DNA of 64,000 nucleotides from Paenibacillus sp. FSL R7-0345 (GCF_038595055.1 NZ_CP152002.1:4012501-4076500), one strand, 5' to 3'. Shown: positions 53,126 through 62,351, counted from the stretch's first letter. Notes: generated from the letters alone by a model not told the origin. Numbers and translations: made by a program.

Positions 53126-54334
53126 GGGTCTGTCAATAATTTTGTGTAAACTCTTTTAAGCACAGATTCCACCGAGGGGGAAGTCGCGAATCTAGCGCAA
53201 GTGTTGATCGACCCGATCCGGGAAGAAGACCGACAGCTGGAGCAGCATTTGGCCCCAGTTTTGGACACGTCCCGTCCATTTCCGAGTGACGTCTACGGTG
53301 GCCAGATAGAGCATCTTCAGCAATGCCTCATCCGTAGGAAAGATACTCTTTCCCTTCGTCACTTTACGAAGCTGACGGTGGTAACTCTCGATCATGTTGG
53401 TGGTGTAGATGAGTTTGCGGATCTCAGGCGGGTACTTGAAAAAGGTAGCAAGCTCGTCCCAATTTGTTCGCCAAGAACGGATAATAAGCGGATATTTTGT
53501 TCCCCAGACCTCCTCGAAACGGTCAAGTTCAAGTAAGGCGCCTTCCTCGGTAGCTGCCTTGTAAATGGGCTTTAAGTCGGCAGTCACCTTTTTAATGTCC
53601 TTGTAAGACACGTACCGCGTGGAGCTGCGGATTTGGTGAATAATACACTTCTGGATTTCAGTTTGGGGGTAGCAGGCTGCAATCGCTTGAGAGAACCCAG
53701 ACAGGTTATCCACGCAGATAATGAGAATATCCTGAACTCCGCGATTCTTCAGTTCATTCAGCACACTCAGCCAGAACTTGGAGGACTCATTCTCCCCAAT
53801 CCACATGCCCAGCACGTCTTTGTTTCCGTCCAGATCAATGCCAATGACCATGTAGGCAGCTTTGTTGATAATAGCCCCGTCCTGCTTGACTTTGAAGTGG
53901 ATCGCATTCAAATAGACGACTGCATAGACCCCTTGCAGAGGCCGATTCTGCCATTCTTTAATGAGAGGGACAATTTTATTCGTGACATTGGAAATGAGTG
54001 TAGGCGAGACCCCAATGCCGAACATCTGCCCCAGATGATCCTGGATTTCCCTGGTGCTGATCCCTTTAGCGTATAGGGCAATGATTTGCTCTTCGATGCC
54101 GGTTATATTGGATTGATGCTTCTTAACGACCAAGGGCTCAAACTCAACCAGCCGGTCCCGAGGGATGGCGATTTCCTGCTCTCCGTACTCACTGACTACC
54201 GTTTTACGGCTCTTCCCGTTGCGGCTGTTTGGTGTGAGCTTCGCTTTCACTTCATGCTTTCCATAGCCCAAGTGGGTATCCATTTCAGCTTCCAGCATCT
54301 CCTGAATCGTCTCTGCAAACAGATCTTTTAAGGC
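53126..54334 (-). mobile_element. IS256-family element, main part (3' end and most of the transposase)
   Basis: The terminal inverted repeat at 53126 starts GGGTCTGTCAATAATTTTGT, and its partner is the similar end GAGTCTGTAAAATATATTGT at 54557. This part holds the transposase from codon 25 to the stop. It ends abruptly at 54334, where the sequence stops matching a transposase. Together with 54557-54701 it gives a 1354-bp element, the normal IS256 size. The element is split by an inversion and looks immobile. Confidence 0.85.
53192..54334 (-). pseudogene. IS256-family transposase, 5'-truncated
   Basis: The frame covers 380 residues of a mutator-type transposase (from ALKDLFAETIQEMLEAEMDT to FPDRVDQHLR). 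The second Asp is in IICVDNLSGFSQAI and the catalytic Glu in TTNMIESYHRQL. The first catalytic Asp, expected in the YLDAIH-type motif, is Asn here (VVYLNAIHFKVK). The N-terminal 24 codons are missing from this strand and lie inverted at 54630-54701. With both defects it should be inactive. Confidence 0.85.
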
Positions 54335-54470
54335 AAAATGACTGTATCTAGATATTATAGTGATTTGAGAAGTTTAGAGAAAATCGAAAAAAATTTGGGG
54401 CTTTTAAAATAAACTTGCCGCTTCAAGCAGCGCGGTGAACCGTATCACAAGTAGAGGTAAGCGGAAAATT

Positions 54471-54499
54471 AGAGTCAGACCCCTAACGGGTCTGACTCT
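54471..54499. terminator. Strong hairpin inside the inverted segment, probable former terminator of the defence operon
   Basis: Perfect 12-bp stem AGAGTCAGACCC / GGGTCTGACTCT followed on the plus strand by TCTTGATT. If the 367-bp inversion is undone it points the same way as the defence operon and lies downstream of its last ORF. Confidence 0.5.
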
Positions 54500-54548
54500 T
54501 CTTGATTATGGAAAGTAAATTCACATCAGTGCAAAAAGGTAATTTCCT

Positions 54549-54556
54549 CGCTATGA
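54549..54556 (-). repeat. 8-bp target-site duplication, right copy, inverted (cgctatga)
   Basis: Reverse complement of the left copy tcatagcg, directly abutting the 5' end of the IS element. Direct copies would be expected for a normal insertion; the inverted orientation fits an inversion after insertion. Confidence 0.85.
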
Positions 54557-54701
54557 GAGTCTGTAAAATATATTGTGTAAACTCTCAAACCCATTAAAAT
54601 GGAAGTAAGAGAAAGGTTGGGGAGAACACATGGGACTTTGGTCAAAACAGCAACTTCGGGAATTCATTAAGGAGAACAACTCCGCACAAGATGCGCAGAA
54701 T
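54557..54701 (+). mobile_element. IS256-family element, inverted 5' end
   Basis: This 145-bp piece has the terminal repeat and the first 24 codons of the transposase, on the strand opposite to the main part. It ends at 54701, exactly where the codon series of the main part begins when the inversion is reversed. Confidence 0.85.
54630..54701 (+). pseudogene. N-terminal fragment of the IS256 transposase
   Basis: ATG after GGGGAG opens MGLWSKQQLREFIKENN ... AQDAQN, the usual N-terminus of this transposase group. The frame then runs ten codons into foreign sequence before a TGA at 54729-54731. Joined to ALKDLFAET on the other strand it restores a 404-residue protein. Confidence 0.85.
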
Positions 54702-54898
54702 ACTGTTTTCCGATTGGTTGAGTCTCTCTGATCCTTATATTTCTCATTATAGAAAAATGAAAAATCGTGAATTGTACTTAAAAGTGAAATCTGAGCCTCC
54801 CTGTATTCCTTAATATTTGTCGAAGATAGACTTATATCTGTCAATGCTATAAAAAGTTTATCCAATCCAGGGCACAGGGGTGTTACAATATGGAACAA
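54702..54898 (-). CDS. Small third ORF of the defence operon, 3' end altered by the inversion
   Basis: Starts at a TTG one base after the caspase stop codon, so translation by re-initiation is plausible. The visible 65 codons read LFHIVTPLCPGLDKLFIAL ... STNIKEYREAQISLL ... FSFFYNEKYKDQR, a small helical domain without membrane segment. Undoing the inversion restores a 67-residue protein ending in VK and TGA. At present the frame runs on into the antisense of the IS fragment and stops at 54551 (115 codons). It could be a small regulator or adaptor, or a frameshifted C-terminal domain of the caspase. Family not recognised. Confidence 0.45.
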
Positions 54899-54899
54899 T

Positions 54900-56129
54900 T
54901 CATCTTCCGAAATTTTCTGCAGTATTTAACATTTGAACTCTAACCTGCCTTAATTGTTCAATAGCTTCTATATCACTTATAGTGTTTTCATTCATAAATT
55001 TTTTTAACATAGTGTACAAGGAGTTCTTTTTAAAGTGAACATTATTTATTATTTTCTGTTGTTTATCACTTAATCTATACCACCAGTCTTTATTTTGCTT
55101 TTCATCTACCCATGTGGCTATTCCATAATAATTAGAGTTAGTAATATCTTCTTCGGAAAAGCCAAAGTAAACCCATATTATATTAGTTTTTTGATTTTTG
55201 TAGGTATACTTTTGTTGCTCGCTTTTATAAATATCAGCATGCTTCAGAAGCCTGCTTATTTCAAGAGTTACCTTTGCTATGTCTTCATCTTTTAACATGG
55301 ATTTCAGAATAACTTTAGCAGCATATCTTTTTACTGATCCATTGTGAAGAGGGTCTAAGGAATGGATTATAAAATTATTATTTTCCAGATAGTAATGCTC
55401 TCTAACATATGGGGCATAGTCTGAGGTTTTCAAAAAAATTGTTCCTCCCATATTGGCTCTAAAAATAGCATGCTGCGGATTATTCGGGTTATTTTCCGTT
55501 TGAATTTCCAAAGCTCTTTTTACCCATGTTTGTAAATCTTGTAATGACAACATTCCCTCTCTCGATAAAAACTTGTTTGTTATTGCAGTACATAATATAT
55601 TTGTAAAGACACTCCCTATATCATCGCCAAAGGAAGGCTCTTGCTCATTACTAGATGTTAGAACCGCATATCCAGTACCATTAAACGTATCAATAGAATC
55701 TTCTATATCAATTTTTATGCTTTTTGCAATACTAAAGTTACCTGAGTAACAACAATCTAAAAACAATACTTTATTTCTAGCTCTTGATTTACTAATTACT
55801 TCAATTAACTCTTGCGTTTTAACAAATCCATCACTTAAAGCCAAATAATGTGGATTAGTAGAAGTGCCATGCCCTGAAAAATAAAAAATAATGGTTGCTT
55901 GTTCTTCGAGCTCAGCAATAAAATGCTTTAATTCCTCCCAAAATCTCTCAACGGACACAACACCATTAAAAGATTTTCCTAAATGAATAATGTCTCTTTC
56001 TTGGACATGCAAACCGACTTTGATTGCTTGACTGAAATTATTCATATCCAACAAACAGAACGGAAGATTATTTGCATTTATTTCTGTATAATCACTTACA
56101 CCTACCACGAATGCTTTTATGTTATTCAC
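54900..56129 (-). CDS. Caspase-family (C14) protease, effector candidate
   Basis: A 409-residue cytoplasmic protein with a caspase/metacaspase p20-like domain at about 5-240. Catalytic His87 lies in IIFYFSGHGTS and Cys127 in VLFLDCCYSGNF; the later TSSNEQEPSFGDDIGSVFT matches the substrate-pocket region. The C-terminal part (about 245-409) is unrecognised, mixed alpha/beta, with ILKSMLKDEDIAKVTLEISR and several Trp. A GTG after AGGGAG is used as start; an upstream GTG at 56183 would overlap the NTPase gene. It follows the STAND NTPase by 38 bases, suggesting the NTPase senses infection and the protease executes the response. Confidence 0.85.
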   Translation of the reverse strand: MNNIKAFVVGVSDYTEINANNLPFCLLDMNNFSQAIKVGLHVQERDIIHLGKSFNGVVSVERFWEELKHFIAELEEQATIIFYFSGHGTSTNPHYLALSDGFVKTQELIEVISKSRARNKVLFLDCCYSGNFSIAKSIKIDIEDSIDTFNGTGYAVLTSSNEQEPSFGDDIGSVFTNILCTAITNKFLSREGMLSLQDLQTWVKRALEIQTENNPNNPQHAIFRANMGGTIFLKTSDYAPYVREHYYLENNNFIIHSLDPLHNGSVKRYAAKVILKSMLKDEDIAKVTLEISRLLKHADIYKSEQQKYTYKNQKTNIIWVYFGFSEEDITNSNYYGIATWVDEKQNKDWWYRLSDKQQKIINNVHFKKNSLYTMLKKFMNENTISDIEAIEQLRQVRVQMLNTAENFGR

Positions 56130-56167
56130 ATTATCGCTCCCTAATAAGAATAGGCTTTGTATCCTCT

Positions 56168-59100
56168 CTAACGACGATCCCACTCTGCAAGAACACCCTG
56201 GGCATGCATAGAAAAGGATTTCATTAATATATCGAATATATCCATTGCTCGGTTCTGTAGAACTTCATCTGATAAAGGATCTGTGTAGATATTTATTACG
56301 GCAAGTATTAAGTCTCTTGAATCAAGGTACCAATTATCTCTATTACGAAGATGCTCATTACCCATAATCTCACTGATAGCTGAAAGGGTCCACTCTGGAT
56401 AATCGGTAGCATGTTGCCATAAGATTTCACCCAATTTCCCTCCGTAGGTCATTGATCTTGAGCCTGCAAATGCCATAATTATCGTCCGGATTTCTTGTCT
56501 TAGTTCTTTGCAGTTTTTCTTAATATCGAGCAATAAAAAACTAATCTGACGCTGAACTTCTTCGTCCTCATCGTTCATTAGCTGGAGTAATCCATCCATA
56601 AGAATAGAGGAGACATTATCAGGAAAATTATATGAAAGTATTCGTGCAACACCTCGACGATGATAAGGATTACCGTTTATCGTTTTTGTTAGTAAGGTCA
56701 TAACTTGCTCTTTAACATATTGACTCTCAAAGAGATTCTCAGAAATTAAAGATAAAGCAACAAGTTCAGCTCCGCGTTGTTGAATCTCATCCTTCTCATC
56801 AGTGATAAATGCGTCTAACTTAGAAACGAGACGTTCAAATGGCTGCCCCATTGCCCAATAACAAAAATCATTTGTATAAGCTATACGATATAACTGAGGA
56901 TTCCCTTCAATTGCATTCTCAAATAAATCTAATGAACGTTCACGATCTATTCGAATCATATATATCAATTCATAAATCGCACCAGCCCTTAAAGAAATAT
57001 CATCGCAACCGACAGCATAATCAAGGATTTCCCACTTCTCCTTCTCCTTCTCACGATATATCTTCATCAACGCATTCATGGCAGCTCCACGAACTGAATT
57101 ATGACAACCTGATACCGGGTCTTCAGTATAAGATTCTTCTATTAAGGATGTATCGTAAAAATAACTAATTAAGAGGCCTATAATCCGTTCCGGTACTTCT
57201 TCATCTGCTCGTTTTTCAACAGCCCATGCTATAGTCCTTCGTATATTTCGATCTTCATAATATTCGAAGAGACTGATAGCAGCAAAGAATTCACTTCCTG
57301 AAATGGTAGAGTCTGTTATTCCATATAACACTGCCTGCACATAATTGTGGTCAAACCCATCTTTATTTACTGAGAAAAGGTTAATAAACCGTTCAGGTTC
57401 TTTCCTCACTTGCTCCTGCAGGAGTCGAGCCAGGGATTCAGCCCCTCCCTTTGACCAATCAGAATGTCTGACTCCTCTTTGGTATTTAGCCATCGCCTTT
57501 TTCCATTGCTGATCTGTCATTTTCCTCACTGCCTCAGCATCGATAGGCGATCCCACTACTCCACCTCTAATCCGGCGGGGGTTATCAGATGCTTGGTACT
57601 CTGGAAATTTCCTCTCCAACTCCATTAATCGTTGTTTTCCATGCGAACTGAGGTATTCACTAGATATCGAACTTAGAATTCTACACTGACTAAGGTCATG
57701 ATACATATATCCATCTAGTTTCCACTTTTTATTTAAGGGCAAACGGGTTATTATAAAATCTTCTAAATCTTGACGTTCTGATTCCTGAAGATAAGGCATT
57801 ATTGATTTAATCAGATACCTACTTTCAAAATCTTCATTACCAATTTTCAATCTACGTGGATCAGCTAAGATGAAATTAAGAGCCGTTATGGAATGTTGTT
57901 CTGGTACCTGCCGCAGTATATGCGCTATTAGAAACTGTATAGAATCATGAGGAATGTTATACAGATAGTTAATCTTCTCCACAAATATTTGCGGGTGTTC
58001 TTTGGCTAACAGAATAAAAGCTTTTACCAAGGTCTCATTCAGTACAACATCAAATTCAACTTGGATCCTATCATACCAATTACGAAATAGAGAATCAGGG
58101 ATAAAGTCCTCTTCCGTTTCTGGAACCTCGTAGCTTTCAATCTTTACCGCTTCTATCAGCCAAGGAATGATAATTTCCAAAAAGTAAAGTGCCGATTTGT
58201 TCACGACAATTTGAAGAGCTTCATCCATCAATGTTGAACCCAGTTTATTCATTTCTTTATTGAGAGAAATAAAATTAAATTGATACGATTCTGTTTGAAT
58301 TTGATTTCGCTCTTCTTTTTTTCTTCTATAGTTCTTTATAGCCTGGTTCATGAAATTCCGCAGAATACGGCAAAATGCCTTCGAATCGTACTGGGCCAGT
58401 TCCTTCCAACCAAGGTATGAAACGCGGTTGTCAAGTTCACTTTTCTCCATCACAACTTCAAATAACTTCACAGCTTCCTCGCATTTCCACGAGCGAATCT
58501 GCAAAACTAGATTTTCAACAAGCTGTTCTAAACATTGACTTTTGTTGTAATAAGGAAGAACTAACACTATGATTTCACTTTGCCGCAAATCAATCATTGA
58601 AGTTAAATAGCTGAATACTTCCTCTAAAAATCTTTCATCTTGCCCATCCATTATTTCAGGGATTACTTGAGTTCTCCAATATTCGAACCATCCCGGATTA
58701 AGATATGAGAATCGTAAGAGCTGAGAGCGAATATTCAAGTCTGCTGACGTCCGCTTCATTAATCTCCATTCTTGCTCTGTAGGGGAAGCGAGTGCAGCAA
58801 ACCAACGGTAAAGATGATTTTTCAAATGGTATCGCAAATCGTCAGATTTTAAGAGCGCATTAAGCTGCATAAAGTAGGAACGTTTATCTTCCTGCCCTCG
58901 CAAGAATGATAAAACTTGCACCAATTGTGGCCGCTGAAATAAGCCTTGTGGAGAGGCGACTAAAACATCAACAAGAGAGTAACCCTGTTGAACGAAGTTT
59001 CTGGCATAGCAATAATCAAAAAACGTTTGATGAAAAAAACTCAGTTCTTTACCTTCATTAAGTATAATACCTTCGCTGGATAACCAGTGGAATGCACGTT

Positions 59101-60730
59101 CTAAAGCGTTTGTCTCCTTCTGACTAAGAAGAAACTTTGGCACCGTAATTCTTTGCTTATGGTCCATATATTGTGCGATAAGAAAAAGAGCCCGTTCGCG
59201 TTCCCAAGCAGGTGGGGCATCGGCGTGTTGCTTCATAATCACCCAGTCCCATACAAGCTGGTACAGTTCTTGGAGGCTTGAAAGACTACGGTCTTGCAGC
59301 AACTCTTTACTTCCGTCTGATTCGTAAGCCATTAGGAAGAGGTTTAGATGTAAGGGAATTCTCAACAAATTCTGTGTTGTGGGTAGTAACTGTTTGTAAT
59401 CCACACCCACATCGCATAGAAAATTTCCGACTTCTTCATTAGAAAACTCCTCAAGAGAAAACACTTTACAGTTCTCAAGATTTTTAAGACGAGGATCACT
59501 ATCGAAATCAAATTTACGACAACTGATAATGATACGCACGCCTGGGATGGAGCGCAGCCTAGAAATCAAATCTAATGCCAAATTTAATGACCCTTGATCA
59601 TGAGCCATTGATAGGGAAAGAGCGTCAATTTGATCAATTAATACAACAAAACGCCCCTGTATAGCTAATGTATCTGCGAGTCTTTCCATTCGAACAGGAA
59701 GATCCAATTTGCTTTGTACATCCTTCAGGCTCTGGGCATCTAATAGTTGCTGATCTGCTTTAATCGCCAAAACATCGACTTGCCGGCTCTCCAATTCCTC
59801 AAGAACCTCTTGAATAACAATCGTTTTTCCTGTACCTGCTTGATCCAAAAGTACTCCTACAGGCTCCTTGTCTGAGGTTTCCAAAAGCCACTTAGAGATA
59901 TCTTTGTAGTCATCACGCAAAAGCTTTTTCCCCGTTTTCCCTATTGTGTTCTTCTGATGTCTCATAATAGAACTACAGGAATAGACAGCAGAACGCAATT
60001 CTGAAAGTGATACTGATTCAGATATTACAATCTGATTCTCTTGCAGCCACTCTTGGAGACTTTTAACTGTATGTGATCCTCTAATTCGAGCATCACCACC
60101 TACTTTATCCCGTAGGATTGAAAACAAAGCAGTAGGTGCTAAATTAGATTCTGGCATCCAGTATCTCATCTTATCTTTCTCAAGCATCTGCCGTGGTTCA
60201 ATTTCTATATCTATACTCGCAAAAAATTGTAATAATAAATCATTATTACTTTTTAGTTCTAAAGATAAGAATTTATTTAGATGTTCAAAGAATACAAGCT
60301 GATTAGCCGTGAGCCTTCCTTGCCACTCTTCGTAACTTTCACAACTTGAAGTTCGTTCCACCAAGCCCTTAGCTTCATATATTTCATCCTTATGTGTGCC
60401 ACAGATTAATTGTAATCTGTCTTTTCCCTTGTTAAAAGAAGAATGAATGAACTGCATTTCAAAATCCTTCCACAATTTCCCCCAGGTACTTTCTGTGCTA
60501 CTACCTTTAGAGATAGATTCCTTCGCTTGGATGTACCACTTTACTTCATTTGAAAAAGTAATTACGATATCATCAACATGTTCAGGAGCCTCTACTCTGA
60601 CTTTAGTTACTTTCTGAGCTACAGAAAAAGACCTTGAATCAAGCATTCTACCTAAATATAACGCTGCAATGGCATTTTGATATGAAATTCCTGCCTGAGT
60701 CGTTGGTCCACCGGATTCAGCAATTGCCAC
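56168..60730 (-). CDS. STAND/NACHT-type NTPase with N-terminal Cap4/DUF4297-like nuclease domain (Avs-like)
   Basis: A 1520-residue protein starting at a GTG six bases after AAAAGGAGG. Residues 1-210: a DUF4297/Cap4-like restriction-fold domain (GGPTTQAGISYQNAIAALYL; catalytic-type Asp53/Asp54 in HVDDIVI and Gln68-Ala-Lys70 in WYIQAKES). Residues 290-480: NTPase with Walker A DQAGTGKT (296-303), Walker B FVVLIDQIDALS (around 366) and an Arg sensor in IIISCRKFDFD. Then a winged-helix-like region and about 900 residues of helical (HEAT/TPR-like) repeats, the likely sensor. This order is that of Avs-type immune NTPases. AT-rich compared with flanking metabolic genes. Confidence 0.82.
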   Translation of the reverse strand: MAIAESGGPTTQAGISYQNAIAALYLGRMLDSRSFSVAQKVTKVRVEAPEHVDDIVITFSNEVKWYIQAKESISKGSSTESTWGKLWKDFEMQFIHSSFNKGKDRLQLICGTHKDEIYEAKGLVERTSSCESYEEWQGRLTANQLVFFEHLNKFLSLELKSNNDLLLQFFASIDIEIEPRQMLEKDKMRYWMPESNLAPTALFSILRDKVGGDARIRGSHTVKSLQEWLQENQIVISESVSLSELRSAVYSCSSIMRHQKNTIGKTGKKLLRDDYKDISKWLLETSDKEPVGVLLDQAGTGKTIVIQEVLEELESRQVDVLAIKADQQLLDAQSLKDVQSKLDLPVRMERLADTLAIQGRFVVLIDQIDALSLSMAHDQGSLNLALDLISRLRSIPGVRIIISCRKFDFDSDPRLKNLENCKVFSLEEFSNEEVGNFLCDVGVDYKQLLPTTQNLLRIPLHLNLFLMAYESDGSKELLQDRSLSSLQELYQLVWDWVIMKQHADAPPAWERERALFLIAQYMDHKQRITVPKFLLSQKETNALERAFHWLSSEGIILNEGKELSFFHQTFFDYCYARNFVQQGYSLVDVLVASPQGLFQRPQLVQVLSFLRGQEDKRSYFMQLNALLKSDDLRYHLKNHLYRWFAALASPTEQEWRLMKRTSADLNIRSQLLRFSYLNPGWFEYWRTQVIPEIMDGQDERFLEEVFSYLTSMIDLRQSEIIVLVLPYYNKSQCLEQLVENLVLQIRSWKCEEAVKLFEVVMEKSELDNRVSYLGWKELAQYDSKAFCRILRNFMNQAIKNYRRKKEERNQIQTESYQFNFISLNKEMNKLGSTLMDEALQIVVNKSALYFLEIIIPWLIEAVKIESYEVPETEEDFIPDSLFRNWYDRIQVEFDVVLNETLVKAFILLAKEHPQIFVEKINYLYNIPHDSIQFLIAHILRQVPEQHSITALNFILADPRRLKIGNEDFESRYLIKSIMPYLQESERQDLEDFIITRLPLNKKWKLDGYMYHDLSQCRILSSISSEYLSSHGKQRLMELERKFPEYQASDNPRRIRGGVVGSPIDAEAVRKMTDQQWKKAMAKYQRGVRHSDWSKGGAESLARLLQEQVRKEPERFINLFSVNKDGFDHNYVQAVLYGITDSTISGSEFFAAISLFEYYEDRNIRRTIAWAVEKRADEEVPERIIGLLISYFYDTSLIEESYTEDPVSGCHNSVRGAAMNALMKIYREKEKEKWEILDYAVGCDDISLRAGAIYELIYMIRIDRERSLDLFENAIEGNPQLYRIAYTNDFCYWAMGQPFERLVSKLDAFITDEKDEIQQRGAELVALSLISENLFESQYVKEQVMTLLTKTINGNPYHRRGVARILSYNFPDNVSSILMDGLLQLMNDEDEEVQRQISFLLLDIKKNCKELRQEIRTIIMAFAGSRSMTYGGKLGEILWQHATDYPEWTLSAISEIMGNEHLRNRDNWYLDSRDLILAVINIYTDPLSDEVLQNRAMDIFDILMKSFSMHAQGVLAEWDRR

Positions 60731-61114
60731 ATCTCTCCTCCTTTTCCAATTCCTTATTCTGTACAAATACGTTCAATGAATTCCCCAAGAGGTTTACAGG
60801 CCAAATGTCATCTTTACCAACTGGAGCCTTAGAAAAGAGTGTTGTTAAACAATTATCTTAAACTCATTACTTTCATGGTAATGTACCGGTTGCCCAGCAC
60901 CATGAGCGTTTCTGTTCCTGATCGTCAAGAAAATCAAGATGGACGACAAGTGAAGGATCAAGTAAGTAAACTCAGCTTCAATTCAAAGACCGAAAAGCAA
61001 TTTTAGCGCAGCCACTTCCGCTGACAACATACTGGAAGGGACTTTTCCTTTATCCGGAAAAGCCCCACGACTTATTCTAAATATATTCATCTAAATTCTG
61101 GGTGTTTAGTCATT
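60731..61114. other. Non-coding gap upstream of the defence operon
   Basis: About 385 AT-rich bases. It must hold the defence operon promoter, but I see no convincing -35/-10 pair. A hairpin without T tract (GGGACTTTTCC / GGAAAAGCCCC) lies at about 61038-61068. A 34-codon plus-strand frame at about 60901 has no ribosome site. Confidence 0.4.
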
Positions 61115-61783
61115 TTACTTGTGCGAGTAAAACTCAACGACTTCAAAGGGAAAGCCTTTATTAATTGTATGATCGTAGCTATAAAGATGATCGCTATTAT
61201 TTTCACATTTACCCACAGTTCGTTTAAATCTTTCATCCTTGATAAGGTTCACTCTTCCACCACATATAGGACAATAACCATACTTCTTTATTGAATAAAC
61301 ATCGCCTTCCTCATCTTCAAATAGAATTGGTCGTTTATTTTCTTCATACACACCATCGTCCAATAACTTTCTGTGTTTATTACGTGAATCAAGTGCATAT
61401 ACTGCCAAGCCAATTGTAGTCATTATCAAAAAAAGAATAAAGCTGTTATTCCGAAAAAAATAAGTGACAATAGTTATAACTGCCGAAATTACTGACAACA
61501 CCCCTGAGACTTCAAACTTTAACTTATACCCCTTAACTCCACCCCAAACTTTTCGATCAGGGAGTTCCTCATAATCTACAACTAATGCATTCGCCGGATC
61601 AGTAGCAACTGTACGGTTATCAATATAAAACTCCTGCTTACTGTTAATACCCAGCCCAATGTTAACATTATCGTGACCTGCATCAATTGTATTTAAACCC
61701 TCTCGTTGATTAACTGGATCTTGGCAATATGGACAGAAACTAAAATCTTCCTTAATTTCCCCTCTACATTTCCTACAAATCAT
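61115..61783 (-). CDS. Zinc-ribbon membrane protein
   Basis: A 222-residue protein. It has an N-terminal zinc ribbon (CRKCRGEIKEDFSFCPYC, four Cys), a linker, two membrane helices at about 90-130 (VSGVLSVISAVITIVTYFF and FILFLIMTTIGLAVYAL) and a second, C-terminal zinc ribbon (YCPICGGRVNLI ... GKCENN). GGAG site seven bases before the ATG. It lies upstream of the defence NTPase on the same strand, about 385 bases away. It is AT-rich like the island but nothing ties it to the system. Function unknown. Confidence 0.75.
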   Translation of the reverse strand: MICRKCRGEIKEDFSFCPYCQDPVNQREGLNTIDAGHDNVNIGLGINSKQEFYIDNRTVATDPANALVVDYEELPDRKVWGGVKGYKLKFEVSGVLSVISAVITIVTYFFRNNSFILFLIMTTIGLAVYALDSRNKHRKLLDDGVYEENKRPILFEDEEGDVYSIKKYGYCPICGGRVNLIKDERFKRTVGKCENNSDHLYSYDHTINKGFPFEVVEFYSHK

Positions 61784-61994
61784 CTTATCACTCCAAATCA
61801 GCCAGAATGTCTTGGCTAATTATACCATAAACGAGCTAAACTACTGCACCGATAATAAGGATCCTATCTTTTGTACGTGAGCTACAAAAAAACAGCAACC
61901 AATTCCTTCTGTAGTTCTCTCAGCCCAAAACTTGCCCCTACTTGTGATAAGGTTCACCACAGTAATTCTTCAACGAATCCCCAGCATCCCCTCA

Positions 61995-62351
61995 TTAAAA
62001 AGCTTCATATTTTAATTTTTTTGTATCCCCTACAAGCTCCCCCACCCTTGCTTCAAAAGCATCCCACTTAGTATCAGAACCTACACCATAGTTCCACCCG
62101 CTGGAGCGTAACTCCTCCCCTAGACGAATATAATCTGCCCGCTTCTTATCCGTTAAGCTAACCGATAAGGTCTCGTCGCTGACGCTGAACTCTCTCAGGT
62201 AATCATGTAGTTTCCACAGAACAGCTTCTTTATCATCGTCTTGTTCCATTCCCATATGCAGGAGAACCGAATCAATAGCATCATCCAATTTCTGAGGAAC
62301 GAGAGGTTCGCTCACCCAGTTATTATCTATTTGATACCGCAGCATGCTCAC
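61995..62351 (-). CDS. Unknown soluble protein coupled to the membrane protein gene upstream
   Basis: A 118-residue acidic protein with a GTG start overlapping the TGA of the preceding gene (GTGA), with GGAG eight bases upstream. Largely helical (KLDDAIDSVLLHMGMEQDD, LWKLHDYLREF) with a C-terminal stretch WDAFEARVGELVGDTKKL. No family recognised. The tight overlap suggests it works with the 216-residue membrane protein. Confidence 0.65.
   Translation of the reverse strand: MSMLRYQIDNNWVSEPLVPQKLDDAIDSVLLHMGMEQDDDKEAVLWKLHDYLREFSVSDETLSVSLTDKKRADYIRLGEELRSSGWNYGVGSDTKWDAFEARVGELVGDTKKLKYEAF

Noticed and set aside
52855..53268. Minus-strand frame of 137 codons next to the XRE gene
   Set aside because: It crosses the IS end and target duplication and has no ribosome site; the plus-strand remnant is the better reading.
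54421..54483. Possible group II intron end or rayT-type IS end near the GAGTCAGACCCC hairpin
   Set aside because: The GAACCG...CGGAAA stretch does not fold into a domain V, no reverse transcriptase is present, and the hairpin is better explained as a former operon terminator.
60901..61005. Plus-strand 34-codon frame upstream of the defence operon
   Set aside because: No ribosome site and no recognisable sequence.
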